Source: Ramlibacter pinisoli (GTDB taxonomy: Bacteria; Pseudomonadota; Gammaproteobacteria; Burkholderiales; Burkholderiaceae_C). From it: 64,000 nucleotides of DNA. The DNA lies in contig NZ_WSEL01000003.1 of NCBI RefSeq assembly GCF_009758015.1, forward strand, positions 248,001 to 312,000, given 5' to 3'. A program made the translations under genes and the position numbers. Under the pieces are notes generated by a model, which did no database searches, was not told the origin of the DNA, and worked only from the letters and a program-made list of their open reading frames with translations. This document shows, in pieces, positions 37,330-46,212 of this stretch; position 1 is the stretch's first letter, and each line of letters begins with the position of its first letter.

Positions 37330-38552
37330 GCCAGCAGCTCCGCGAGGGACAGGAACCGCACCGGGTCGCCGTGCGCGAGGGTCCGGCCGGCCGGCACGTC
37401 GGCCAGCCCGTCGGCCCAGACGGTGGACGTGAGCACGCCGGAGCTTTGGTTCGGGAACAGTTCCAGCCCGCCGGCCGCATTGCGTCGCACGCGCAGGAAC
37501 TCGCGCCGCTTGTCGGGACGCTGCCAGTCGAAGTGCACGGGGACCTGCATCGGCTGCGGCTGCAGCACGGTCGCCCCCTGCAGGCGCAGCAGGAACGGTC
37601 GCACCAGCAGCAGGAAGGTGACGAAGCTGGAGACCGGATTGCCGGGCAGGCCGATGAAGTGCGCGTCGGCCACCCGGCCGTGCGAGAACGGCTTGCCAGG
37701 CTTCATCGCGATCTGCCAGAGGTCGAGCGACCCCAGCTCCTGCACCGCAGGCTTGACGTGGTCCTCCTCGCCGACCGACACGCCTCCGCTGGTGAGGATC
37801 AGGTCGTGGCCGCCGGCCGCGTCGCGCAGGGCGGCGATGGTGGCGTCGCGGCGGTCGGGCACGATGCCCAGGTCGGTCACTTCGCAGCCGCAGCGCGCCA
37901 GCAGCTGGCGCAGGAAGAAGCGGTTCGAGTTGTAGATGGCGCCGGGCCGCATCTGCTCCGGCGGGACGCTGCCCGGCATCACCAGTTCGTCGCCGGTGGA
38001 GAACAGCGCAACCCGCGGCCGCCGCGCGACCTGCAGGCGGTCACGGCCGATCCCGGCCGCAAGGCCGCAGGCCGCAGGATCGAGCCGGTGGCCGCGCTGC
38101 AGCACCACCGAGCCGCGCAGGACGTCTTCGCCGCTGCGGCGGATCCACTGGCCGGCTTCCGGGACACGCAGGATGCGCACCGTGTCTCCACCAGCCGCCT
38201 CGGTGTCTTCCTGCATGACGATGGCGTCGGCGCCGGCGGGCACGGGGGCGCCGGTGAAGATGCGCGCTACCGTCCCCGGCTGCAGGGGCTGGGCAGCCTG
38301 CCCCGCGGGGATGCGCTGGCTGACCGGCAGCGACACGCCTTCGTCGGCGATCTCGGCGCGCCGCACCGCATAGCCGTCCATCGAGCTGTTGTCCTGCGGC
38401 GGCACCTGCAGCGCAGCCACGAGGTCCTCGGCCAGGACACGCCCGTCGGCGTCGAAGGTGGCGACGGCTTCCGTGCCCGCAAGCGGCTGCACCCGGCCCA
38501 GCAGGTCGGCCAGGGCATCGTCGAGCGATCGCAGCGGCGGGCGCGAGTTCAC
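37326..38552 (-). CDS. moeA: Molybdopterin molybdenumtransferase MoeA
   Basis: 408 residues. It inserts molybdate into adenylylated molybdopterin. Conserved parts: DNSSMDGYAVR, RIFTGAPVPAGADAIVMQED, GDELV, LTSGGVSVGEEDHV, and FGLPGNPVSS-like FIGLPGNPVSSFVTF. Start GTG 38552 is chosen: GGAG lies 8 nt upstream and it overlaps the mobB stop (GTGA). The frame is open further upstream but inside mobB. Confidence 0.95.
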   Translation of the reverse strand: MNSRPPLRSLDDALADLLGRVQPLAGTEAVATFDADGRVLAEDLVAALQVPPQDNSSMDGYAVRRAEIADEGVSLPVSQRIPAGQAAQPLQPGTVARIFTGAPVPAGADAIVMQEDTEAAGGDTVRILRVPEAGQWIRRSGEDVLRGSVVLQRGHRLDPAACGLAAGIGRDRLQVARRPRVALFSTGDELVMPGSVPPEQMRPGAIYNSNRFFLRQLLARCGCEVTDLGIVPDRRDATIAALRDAAGGHDLILTSGGVSVGEEDHVKPAVQELGSLDLWQIAMKPGKPFSHGRVADAHFIGLPGNPVSSFVTFLLLVRPFLLRLQGATVLQPQPMQVPVHFDWQRPDKRREFLRVRRNAAGGLELFPNQSSGVLTSTVWADGLADVPAGRTLAHGDPVRFLSLAELLA

Positions 38553-39079
38553 GTGTAGAACTCCGGGTGGTAGACGAACCGATCCGCATTGTCGGTCAGC
38601 CATCCGGCCACCGCATCGGCATCGTTGACGTCCAGCACGGGTCGCATGGTCTCCTGCGGGAGGGACGCCTGGTCGGTGGCGATGGCGACGATGAAGTCAT
38701 CGTCGGGGTAGCGCACCTGCGCTCCTTCCTGGGCCCGCCAGACCTCGATCTTGAGCAGGTTGCTCTGCTTGAAGCCCTCGACCAGCACCCAGTCCACGCC
38801 GTCGTACAGCTCGGCGATGAGGTGGTGCACCGAGAGTTGCGCCGGTTGCTCGAACTCGCGGATCAGGGCCAGCCGCTTGCTGGAGGCGACGACGACCTCG
38901 AACGCGCCCGCCTCCCGGTGGCGGAACGTGTCCTTGCCCGGGTGGTCGATGTCGAAGCTGTGGTGGGCGTGCTTGACCACCGAGACGCGCTGGCCGCGCG
39001 CCTTCAGGGCGGGGATGACGCGCTCGATCAGCGTCGTCTTGCCCGAGCCGGAGTAGCCGGCGAATCCGACGACCTTCAT
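38549..39079 (-). CDS. mobB: Molybdopterin-guanine dinucleotide biosynthesis protein MobB
   Basis: 176 residues. A P-loop GTP-binding protein that assists MobA in making Mo-bis-MGD. It begins MKVVGFAGYSGSGKTTLIERVIPALKARG (Walker A) and carries VSVVKHAHHSFDIDHPGKDTFRHREAGA and WVLVEGFKQSNLLKIEVWR. It lies 13 nt after thrC, and overlaps moeA by 4 nt. This joins Moco genes to the Thr operon transcript. mobA is not in the window. Confidence 0.94.
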   Translation of the reverse strand: MKVVGFAGYSGSGKTTLIERVIPALKARGQRVSVVKHAHHSFDIDHPGKDTFRHREAGAFEVVVASSKRLALIREFEQPAQLSVHHLIAELYDGVDWVLVEGFKQSNLLKIEVWRAQEGAQVRYPDDDFIVAIATDQASLPQETMRPVLDVNDADAVAGWLTDNADRFVYHPEFYT

Positions 39080-39092
39080 GCGGATGGGATCC

Positions 39093-40508
39093 TCAGGCGC
39101 AGTGCGCCGTGATGTAGGACTTGACCTGGGCCACGTCGGCCGGCAGGACGGTGACACGCTTGGGCAGCGTCTCGATGCCCTCGAAGCGGGCCGGGCGGTC
39201 GGGCTGGCGCCCCAGGGCCTCCACGATGGTGGCGGCGAACTTCACCGGCAACGCCGTCTCGAGCACCACCATCGGCACGCCGGGCTGCGCCAGGTGACGG
39301 GCCACCTTCAGGCCGTCGGCCGTGTGGGTGTCGACCATGACGTGCAGCCGCTGCCAGGTCTCTCGGATGGTCGCCAGCCGGTCGGCGTGGGTGCTCTTGC
39401 CGCTGCGGAACCCGAACCGGGTGGCGGCCTGGGCGAAAGCAGGATCGGCCGAGAGGTCGAAGCGGCCCGACCGGCCGAGCTCGTCCTGGAACAGCTGCCG
39501 CGTGCGGGCTGCGTCGCGCCCCAGCAGGTCGAACACGAAGCGTTCGAAGTTGCTGGCCTTGCTGATGTCCATCGACGGACTGGAGGTCTCGTGCGTGTCG
39601 GCGCCGGACCGCACCCGGTACACGCCGGTGCGGAAGAACTCGTCGAGCACGTCGTTCTCGTTGGTGGCGAGCACCAGCGTCTCGATCGGCAGGCCCATCA
39701 TGCGCGCGACGTGGCCGGCGCAGATGTTGCCGAAATTGCCCGAGGGGACAGCGAAGCTGACTCTCTGCCCGTTCTCGGTCGTCGCCTGGAAGTAGCCGGC
39801 GAAGTAGTACACCACCTGCGCCACCAGGCGCGCCCAGTTGATCGAGTTGACCGTGCCGATGCGGTACTTGCGCTTGAAATCGAGGTCGTTGCTGACGGCC
39901 TTGACGATGTCCTGGCAATCGTCGAAGACGCCCTGGATCGCGAGGTTGTGGATGTTCGCGTCCTGCAGGCTGAACATCTGGGCCTGCTGGAACGGGCTCA
40001 TGCGCCCGTGCGGCGACGTCATGAACACCCGGATGCCGCGCTTGCCGCGCATGGCGTGCTCGGCGGCGCTGCCGGTGTCGCCCGAGGTGGCGCCCAGGAT
40101 GTTGAGCGACTCGCCGCGCCGGCCCAGCTCGTACTCGAACAGGTTGCCCAGCAGCTGCATGGCCATGTCCTTGAAGGCCAGCGTCGGACCGTTGGACAGG
40201 GCCTCGAGGAACAGGCCGTCCTCGAGCTTCTTGAGGGGAACGATCGCCGCGCTGCCGAACACCTGCCCGGTATACGTCTTCGCGCACAGGGCGCGCAGGT
40301 CGGCGGCCGGGATGTCGTCGATGTAGAGCGACAGGATCTCGAACGCCAGCTCGTGGTAGGCCAGGCCGCGCCAGCGCGCGAGCGTGGCGGCATCCACCTG
40401 CGGGTAGCGCTCGGGCAGGTACAGCCCGCCGTCGGGCGCCAGGCCCTCCAGCAGGATCTCGCAGAAGCGCTTGCGATCGAGGTGACCGCGCGTCGACAGG
40501 TACAGCAT
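39093..40508 (-). CDS. thrC: Threonine synthase
   Basis: 471-residue PLP enzyme converting O-phosphohomoserine to threonine. It starts MLYLSTRGHLDRKRFCEILLEGLAPDGGLYLP and holds the PLP lysine segment LAFKDMAMQLLGNLFEY, then GATSGDTGSAAEHAMRGKRGI. Length fits the long (yeast/E. coli type) subfamily. It begins 3 nt after hom. No Thr attenuator is seen upstream of hom, unlike thrS. Confidence 0.96.
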   Translation of the reverse strand: MLYLSTRGHLDRKRFCEILLEGLAPDGGLYLPERYPQVDAATLARWRGLAYHELAFEILSLYIDDIPAADLRALCAKTYTGQVFGSAAIVPLKKLEDGLFLEALSNGPTLAFKDMAMQLLGNLFEYELGRRGESLNILGATSGDTGSAAEHAMRGKRGIRVFMTSPHGRMSPFQQAQMFSLQDANIHNLAIQGVFDDCQDIVKAVSNDLDFKRKYRIGTVNSINWARLVAQVVYYFAGYFQATTENGQRVSFAVPSGNFGNICAGHVARMMGLPIETLVLATNENDVLDEFFRTGVYRVRSGADTHETSSPSMDISKASNFERFVFDLLGRDAARTRQLFQDELGRSGRFDLSADPAFAQAATRFGFRSGKSTHADRLATIRETWQRLHVMVDTHTADGLKVARHLAQPGVPMVVLETALPVKFAATIVEALGRQPDRPARFEGIETLPKRVTVLPADVAQVKSYITAHCA

Positions 40509-40511
40509 GGA

Positions 40512-41825
40512 CTAGGCGAGTTCTTCCTTGCGGATGCGCACGATGGGCGCGATGACGGTGGGCAGGGCCTGCATCTGCGCGATGGCTTCGTTCATCGTGC
40601 CCTCGCGCGTGTCGTGGGTCAGGATGATGAGGTCGGTGTGCCGCTCGCCCTCGCCCGCCTCGCGCTGCAGGATGGCGTCGATGGAGATGCCGGCCGAGGC
40701 CAGCAGGCCGGTGACCTTCGCCAGCACGCCGGCCTCGTCGGCCACCCGCAGGCGCAGGTAGTAGCTGGTGACCACCTCCGCCATGGGCAGCACCGGCTGG
40801 TCGCTCATCTGGTCGGGCTGGAACGCCAGGTGCGGGACGCGGTGCGCCGCATCGGCCGTGTGCAGGCGCGTGATGTCCACCAGGTCGGCGATGACGGCGC
40901 TGGCCGTGGGCTCACTGCCCGCGCCCTTGCCGTAGTACAGGGTCGTGCCCACGGCGTCGGCCTGCACCACCACCGCATTCATCGCGCCCTCGACGTTGGC
41001 GATGAGGCGCCTGGCCGGCACCAGGCTGGGATGCACGCGCAGCTCGATGCCGGCGGGCACGCGCTTGGTGATGCCCAGCAGCTTGATGCGGTAGCCCAGC
41101 TGCTCGGCATAGCGGATGTCCTGCGCGCCCAGTTGCGTGATGCCTTCGACATAGGCCTTGTCGAACTGCACCGGGATGCCGAACGCGATGGCGCTCATGA
41201 TGGTCGCCTTGTGCGCGGCGTCGACACCCTCGATGTCGAAGGTGGGGTCGGCCTCGGCGTAGCCCAGGCGCTGCGCCTCCTTCAGCACGGCGTCGAAGTC
41301 GAGACCCTTGTCCCGCATCTCCGACAGGATGAAGTTGGTGGTGCCGTTGATGATGCCGGCGATCCACTGGATGCGGTTGGCGGTCAGCCCCTCGCGCAGC
41401 GCCTTGATGATGGGGATGCCACCGGCGACCGCCGCCTCGAACGCCACCATCACGCCGCGCTGGTGGGCGGCGGCGAAGATCTCGGTGCCGTGCACGGCCA
41501 GCAGCGCCTTGTTGGCGGTGACCACGTGCTTGCCGGCCGCGATGGCCTCCATCACCAGCTGGCGGGCGATGCCGTAGCCGCCGATCAGCTCGACCACGAT
41601 GTCGATCTCGGGATCGGCGATGACCTCGCGCGCGTCCTTCACGACGCGCACGGCGTCGCCGGCCACGGAACGGGCGCGGTCGACGTCGAGGTCGGCCACC
41701 ATGGCGATCTCGATGGCGCGGCCGGCGCGGCGCTGGATTTCCTCGCGATTGCGCTGCAGGACGTTGAACACGCCGCTGCCGACGGTGCCGATGCCCAGCA
41801 GGCCGACCTGGATGGGTTTCATCAC
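40512..41825 (-). CDS. hom: Homoserine dehydrogenase
   Basis: 437 residues. It reduces aspartate semialdehyde to homoserine (Thr/Met/Ile branch). The NAD-binding GLLGIGTVGSGVFNVL, ANKALLAVHGTEI, GGIPIIKALREGLTANRIQWIAGIINGTTNFILSEM and the C-terminal ACT domain (YYLRLRVADEAGVLAKVTGLLASAGISIDAILQRE), which usually mediates Thr feedback, are all present. No aspartokinase fusion. GGAGG lies 4 nt before the ATG. It follows the aminotransferase gene by 79 nt. Confidence 0.96.
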   Translation of the reverse strand: MMKPIQVGLLGIGTVGSGVFNVLQRNREEIQRRAGRAIEIAMVADLDVDRARSVAGDAVRVVKDAREVIADPEIDIVVELIGGYGIARQLVMEAIAAGKHVVTANKALLAVHGTEIFAAAHQRGVMVAFEAAVAGGIPIIKALREGLTANRIQWIAGIINGTTNFILSEMRDKGLDFDAVLKEAQRLGYAEADPTFDIEGVDAAHKATIMSAIAFGIPVQFDKAYVEGITQLGAQDIRYAEQLGYRIKLLGITKRVPAGIELRVHPSLVPARRLIANVEGAMNAVVVQADAVGTTLYYGKGAGSEPTASAVIADLVDITRLHTADAAHRVPHLAFQPDQMSDQPVLPMAEVVTSYYLRLRVADEAGVLAKVTGLLASAGISIDAILQREAGEGERHTDLIILTHDTREGTMNEAIAQMQALPTVIAPIVRIRKEELA

Positions 41826-41904
41826 GCCTCCCGACGAGCCGCCTTGCGGCTGGCAGAAGCCCCCTTGGACGGGAGCGGGGACACGAATATAGGAGCGTGG
41901 AGGC

Positions 41905-43131
41905 TCATGAACTATGACGCTTGCGGTAGTTGTCTAGGAATCGTGCGATGCGGCCGACGGCCTCCCGCAGGTCGTCCTCGTGCGGCAGGAACACGATGCG
42001 GAAATGCTGGTTGTCGGGATAGTTGAAGCCCGAGCCCTGCACCAGCATCACGCGGGTTTCCTGCAGCAGTTCGAGGAAGAACTGGCGGTCGTCGGCGATG
42101 GGATAGATCTTGGGGTCGAGCCGCGCGAACATGTACAGGGCGGCCCTGGGCTTGACGCAGGTGACCCCCGGGATGGCGGTGATCAGTTCGTAGGCCAGGT
42201 CGCGCTGGCGGCGCAGCCGGCCTCCGGCGCACACCAGGTCGTTGATGCTCTGGTAGCCGCCCAGGGCGGTCTGGATGGCGTACTGGCCGGGCACGTTGGC
42301 GCACAGGCGCATGTTCGAGAGCATGGTCAGGCCCTCGATGTAGTCGCTGGCGGCGCGCTTGTCGCCCGACACCACCAGCCAGCCGGCGCGGTAGCCGCAC
42401 GAGCGGTAGCTCTTGGACAGCGAGTTGAAGGTGAGCGTGAGGACGTCCTCGGACAGGCTGCCGATGGCCGTGTGCTTCACGTCGTCGTAGAGCACCTTGT
42501 CGTAGACCTCGTCGGCCAGGATCACCAGGCCGTGCTCGCGCGCCACCGCGACGATGGCGCGCAGCAGTTCGTCGGAATAGAGCGCCCCGGTCGGGTTGTT
42601 GGGGTTGATGACGACGATGCCCTTGGTGCGCGGCGTGATGCGGCGGCGGATGTCCTCCAGGTCGGGCATCCAGCCGTTCGCCTCGTCGCACCGGTAGTGC
42701 ACCGGCGTGCCCCCGGAAAGACTGGTGGCGGCGGTCCACAAGGGGTAGTCGGGCGAGGGCAGCAGCAGTTCGTCGCCGTCGTCCAGCAGCGCATTGGTGG
42801 CCATCGCGATGAGTTCGCTGGCCCCGTTGCCGAGGTAGATGTCGTCCAGCGTGACGCCGTGGATGCCCTGCTGCTGGGTGTAGTGCATCACCGCCTTGCG
42901 GGCGGCGAAGATGCCCTTGCTGTCCGAGTACCCGGCGGAATTGCCCAGGTTGCGGATCATGTCCTGCTGGATTTCCTCGGGGGCATCGAACCCGAACACG
43001 GCGAGGTTGCCGATGTTCAGCTTGATGATCTTGTGCCCTTCCTCTTCCATCTGCCGGGCTGCGTCCATGATGGGCCCGCGGATGTCATAGAGGACGTTGG
43101 CGAGCTTGGCGGATTTCTGGACGTTTTTCAA
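41905..43131 (-). CDS. alaA: Alanine-synthesising aminotransferase (AlaA-type)
   Basis: 408-residue class I/II PLP aminotransferase. It begins MKNVQKSAKLANVLYDIRGPIMDAARQMEEEGHKIIKLNIGN, as in AlaA (glutamate-pyruvate aminotransferase), with NPNNPTGALYSDELL, DEVYDKVLYDD and the PLP lysine in SLSKSYRSCGYRAGW. It makes alanine from pyruvate and glutamate. It is first in the run that continues with hom and thrC. The divergent gap to the Mth938-like gene contains a TATAAT at 43169-43174. Confidence 0.9.
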   Translation of the reverse strand: MKNVQKSAKLANVLYDIRGPIMDAARQMEEEGHKIIKLNIGNLAVFGFDAPEEIQQDMIRNLGNSAGYSDSKGIFAARKAVMHYTQQQGIHGVTLDDIYLGNGASELIAMATNALLDDGDELLLPSPDYPLWTAATSLSGGTPVHYRCDEANGWMPDLEDIRRRITPRTKGIVVINPNNPTGALYSDELLRAIVAVAREHGLVILADEVYDKVLYDDVKHTAIGSLSEDVLTLTFNSLSKSYRSCGYRAGWLVVSGDKRAASDYIEGLTMLSNMRLCANVPGQYAIQTALGGYQSINDLVCAGGRLRRQRDLAYELITAIPGVTCVKPRAALYMFARLDPKIYPIADDRQFFLELLQETRVMLVQGSGFNYPDNQHFRIVFLPHEDDLREAVGRIARFLDNYRKRHSS

Positions 43132-43235
43132 AGCCTCTCCTGCAGCGGCGTCGTCAAGGGTGAAAACCTATAATTTGACCATAGTTCCGCTGGGCCACCG
43201 CCCGGCTCGGCCCTCCACTCCTCACCCCGTTCCGC

Positions 43236-43613
43236 ATGAAGCTGCAGCCCGACCAGTTCGACGTGCAGGCCATCACCGGCTATGGCCCCGGCTGGGTCGG
43301 CATCAACACCGACCGCATCACCCACAGCGTGGTCGTCGGCTCGCGCGGCGAGCGGATCGATTGGGGCGCGGCAGCCTTCGACGACCTCGGCCCCGATCAC
43401 TTCGCCCGCCTGGCCGAGCTGCAGCCGGAAGTGGTCATCTTCGGCAGCGGTTCGCGCATCCGCTTTCCGCGGCCGGCCTGGCTGGCACCGCTGGTGGCGC
43501 GCGGGATCGGCCTCGAGACCATGGACACGGCTGCGGCCTGCCGCACCTACAACATCCTGGCGCAGGAGGGCCGGCACGTCGCCGCGGCCCTCCTACTGGA
43601 GGCTGACGGCTGA
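43236..43613 (+). CDS. Mth938-like domain protein (DUF498)
   Basis: 125 residues of the Mth938/NDUFAF3 family: FDVQAITGYGPGWVGINTDRITHSVVVG, VVIFGSGSRIRFP, and the C-terminal GIGLETMDTAAACRTYNILAQEGRHVAAALLL, where the MDT-ACRTYN stretch is the family hallmark. The eukaryotic relative helps assemble respiratory complex I; the bacterial role is not established. It lies 105 nt before bcp on the same strand. Confidence 0.9.
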   Translation: MKLQPDQFDVQAITGYGPGWVGINTDRITHSVVVGSRGERIDWGAAAFDDLGPDHFARLAELQPEVVIFGSGSRIRFPRPAWLAPLVARGIGLETMDTAAACRTYNILAQEGRHVAAALLLEADG

Positions 43614-43718
43614 GGAGGGCGCGTCAGGGTCGTTTCAGGTAAAATCGGCTGTTGCAGCCCGGTCGCGCGCGTCCGGGCGCAGCAACGAGCAACCCCTGTC
43701 ACACGAGCAAAAAATCCC

Positions 43719-44195
43719 ATGGCGATCGTTGTCAACAAGCCCCTTCCCGAATTCGAAGCGAACGCCACGGGCGGCCTCAAGGTCAGCAATACCTCCCACG
43801 TCGGCCAGATCCTGGTGTTGTACTTCTATCCGAAGGACAACACCCCGGGCTGCACCACCGAAGCGATGCAGTTCCGCGACAAGTACAAGGACTTCGTGAA
43901 GGCGGGCGCCACGGTGTTCGGGGTCTCGCGCGACAACATGAAGTCGCACGATGACTTCAAGGCCAAGCTCGAGCTGCCCTTCGAGCTGATCGCCGACACG
44001 GAAGAGAAGCTCTGCCACATGTTCGGGGTGGTCAAGAACAAGATCATGTATGGCAAGAAGGTCAAGGGCATCGAGCGCAGCACCTTCCTGGTCGGCGCCG
44101 ACGGCGTGCTCAAGCAGGAGTGGCGCGGCCTGAAAGTGCCGGGCCACGTCGACGAGGTCCTCAAGGCCGTGAAGCTGCTGAAAAAGGCTGCCTGA
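43719..44195 (+). CDS. bcp: Thioredoxin-dependent peroxiredoxin Bcp
   Basis: 158 residues. It reduces hydroperoxides with a peroxidatic Cys in YPKDNTPGCTTEA (about C47) and thioredoxin as donor. The usual neighbouring resolving Cys five residues on is absent (TEAMQ follows), and the only other Cys is in EEKLCHMFG, so it may be an atypical or 1-Cys form. ATG 43719 follows a TAAAAT -10-like element about 80 nt upstream. Confidence 0.93.
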   Translation: MAIVVNKPLPEFEANATGGLKVSNTSHVGQILVLYFYPKDNTPGCTTEAMQFRDKYKDFVKAGATVFGVSRDNMKSHDDFKAKLELPFELIADTEEKLCHMFGVVKNKIMYGKKVKGIERSTFLVGADGVLKQEWRGLKVPGHVDEVLKAVKLLKKAA

Positions 44196-44315
44196 CAGAG
44201 GGTGACGTTTGGTAGCAACGGCGGGTGGTCCGTCATGGTGGCCTCGGTGCCGTCGTGTATAGTGAATTCATGCCGTTGATCCTGACGCCCAGCGTCATCA
44301 CTGCATCCGCAGAAC

Positions 44316-44350
44316 AAGCCGCCGGCTTCGCCAGGCGGCTTTTTCGTTTT
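44316..44350 (+). terminator. Terminator-like hairpin between bcp and the PhoH gene
   Basis: AGCCGCC (44317-44323) pairs with GGCGGCT (44334-44340) around a 10-nt loop that can extend the stem, followed by TTTTCGTTTT. It could end bcp transcription. A TATAGT element at 44258-44263 lies upstream, so a short RNA of about 80 nt or an attenuator before the PhoH gene is also possible. Confidence 0.7.
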
Positions 44351-44381
44351 CTGACCCCTGCTTTCGGGACCCCCCTGCCCT

Positions 44382-46073
44382 ATGCCGTTGCCCCCCGCCC
44401 CCACGAAGCGCGCCGCCCTGCTCCCGGTCGAGGCCTACGACGCCCCGGCCCGGTCCTCGCACAAGGCGGCACGAAAATCGGAGGCTCCCGGAGCGGACAA
44501 CCCGCTGGCTGAGCGGCCGCAGCTCGAGGATTTCGACCCCCGCGTCGGTGGCGAGGCCGCGCATCCCGCGGCCTTCCTGGACGAGGCACCCGCCGTTGTC
44601 GAGCGTCCGGTGCAGCGCTCGGCCGCCCGCAAGAGCCCGCCGGTTGCCGAGCCGGCGCCGCGCATCAAGAAGACCCGCGCCAACGGGCCTACCAAGCTCT
44701 TCGTGCTGGACACGAACGTGCTCATGCACGACCCGATGAGCCTGTTCCGGTTCGAGGAACACGACATCTACCTGCCGATGATCGTGCTCGAGGAGCTCGA
44801 CGGGCACAAGAAGGGCACCACCGAAGTCGCCCGCAATGCCCGCCAGGCCAGCCGGTCGCTGGATGCGCTGGCCGGCGCACAGGGTGCCGACATCGGCGCC
44901 GGCCTCAAGCTCAACACCACCGGTCACCCCGAAGCCGGTGGCTGCCTGCTCTTCCAGACCCAGTCGCTGGCCAACCACCTGCCGCCCAGCCTGCCCCAGG
45001 GCAAGGCCGACAACCAGATCCTGGGCGTGGTGCAGGCGCTGCGCGAGCAACACGCCCCGCGCGACGTCGTGCTGGTGTCCAAGGACATCAACATGCGCGT
45101 CAAGGCGCGCGCGCTCGGCCTGGCGACCGACGACTACCGCAACGACAAGACGCTGGACGACCTGGAGCTGATGTACTCCGGCGCGCTGGCGCTGCCCGCC
45201 GACTTCTGGGCCAAGCACGGCAAGACGGTCGAGAGCTGGCAGAGCGGGCAGTTGACGTACTACCGCGTCACCGGGCCCATCGTCCCCAGCCTGATGATCA
45301 ATCAGTTCGTGTACTTCGAGGCTCCCGGCGAGCCGAGCCTGTACGCGCGGGTGACCGAGATCCGCGGCAAGACCGCGGTGCTGCGCACCCTGAAGGACTA
45401 CGGCCACCTGAAGAACGCCGTGTGGGGCGTCACCACCCGCAATCGCGAGCAGAACTTCGCGATGAACCTGCTGATGGACCCGGAGGTGGACTTCGTCACC
45501 CTCACCGGAACGGCCGGAACGGGCAAGACGCTGATGGCCCTGGCTGCCGGCCTGACGCAGGTGCTGGACGACCGCCGCTACACGGAAATCATCATGACCC
45601 GGGCCACGGTCAGCGTGGGCGAGGACATCGGCTTCCTGCCCGGCACCGAGGAGGAGAAGATGGGCCCCTGGATGGGCGCGCTCGACGACAACCTCGAAGT
45701 GCTCGGCAAGACCGACAGCGGCGCCGGTGAGTGGGGCCGCGCCGCCACCAACGAGCTGATCCGCAGCAAGATCAAGATCAAGAGCATGAACTTCATGCGC
45801 GGGCGAACCTTCCTGAACAAGTACGTCATCATCGACGAGGCGCAGAACCTCACGCCCAAGCAGATGAAGACGCTGATCACGCGGGCCGGCCCGGGCACCA
45901 AGATCATCTGCATGGGCAACCTCGCGCAGATCGACACGCCCTACCTCACCGAGGGCTCCTCGGGCCTGACCTTCGCGGTCGACAAGTTCAAGGGCTGGCC
46001 GCACAGCGGGCACATCACCCTCGCGCGCGGCGAACGCTCGCGGCTCGCCGACTTCGCCAGCGAAGTGCTCTAG
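44382..46073 (+). CDS. PIN-domain PhoH-family ATPase (PhoH2)
   Basis: 563 residues. A disordered N-terminus (1-100) is followed by a PIN nuclease domain (TKLFVLDTNVLMHDP, VLEELDGHKKG, VSKDINMRVKARALG with the acidic metal residues) and a PhoH ATPase domain (FVTLTGTAGTGKTLMALAAG Walker A; YVIIDEAQNLTP Walker B; MGNLAQIDTPYL). PhoH2 proteins of actinobacteria are RNA helicase/ribonucleases. ATG 44382 gives a long N-terminus; a later start is possible since the first 100 residues are low-complexity. Confidence 0.92.
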   Translation: MPLPPAPTKRAALLPVEAYDAPARSSHKAARKSEAPGADNPLAERPQLEDFDPRVGGEAAHPAAFLDEAPAVVERPVQRSAARKSPPVAEPAPRIKKTRANGPTKLFVLDTNVLMHDPMSLFRFEEHDIYLPMIVLEELDGHKKGTTEVARNARQASRSLDALAGAQGADIGAGLKLNTTGHPEAGGCLLFQTQSLANHLPPSLPQGKADNQILGVVQALREQHAPRDVVLVSKDINMRVKARALGLATDDYRNDKTLDDLELMYSGALALPADFWAKHGKTVESWQSGQLTYYRVTGPIVPSLMINQFVYFEAPGEPSLYARVTEIRGKTAVLRTLKDYGHLKNAVWGVTTRNREQNFAMNLLMDPEVDFVTLTGTAGTGKTLMALAAGLTQVLDDRRYTEIIMTRATVSVGEDIGFLPGTEEEKMGPWMGALDDNLEVLGKTDSGAGEWGRAATNELIRSKIKIKSMNFMRGRTFLNKYVIIDEAQNLTPKQMKTLITRAGPGTKIICMGNLAQIDTPYLTEGSSGLTFAVDKFKGWPHSGHITLARGERSRLADFASEVL

Positions 46074-46212
46074 CCGCGGGCCGCAGCGCGGCCTGTAACG
46101 GTCGGGCCGCAGGCTCGGCCATTCGTTGCGAACGGTTGCGCCTGCAGCCGCGACGCCTCGCTACCCTCGTTCCCGAGGCGCGCACGCACAGCGCCGAGCA
46201 GGGAAGGAACGA

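Noticed and set aside
39078..42026. An open frame of about 980 codons on the plus strand opposite thrC and hom
   Set aside because: Same GC-driven antisense artefact; the real proteins on the minus strand have full-length conserved motifs.
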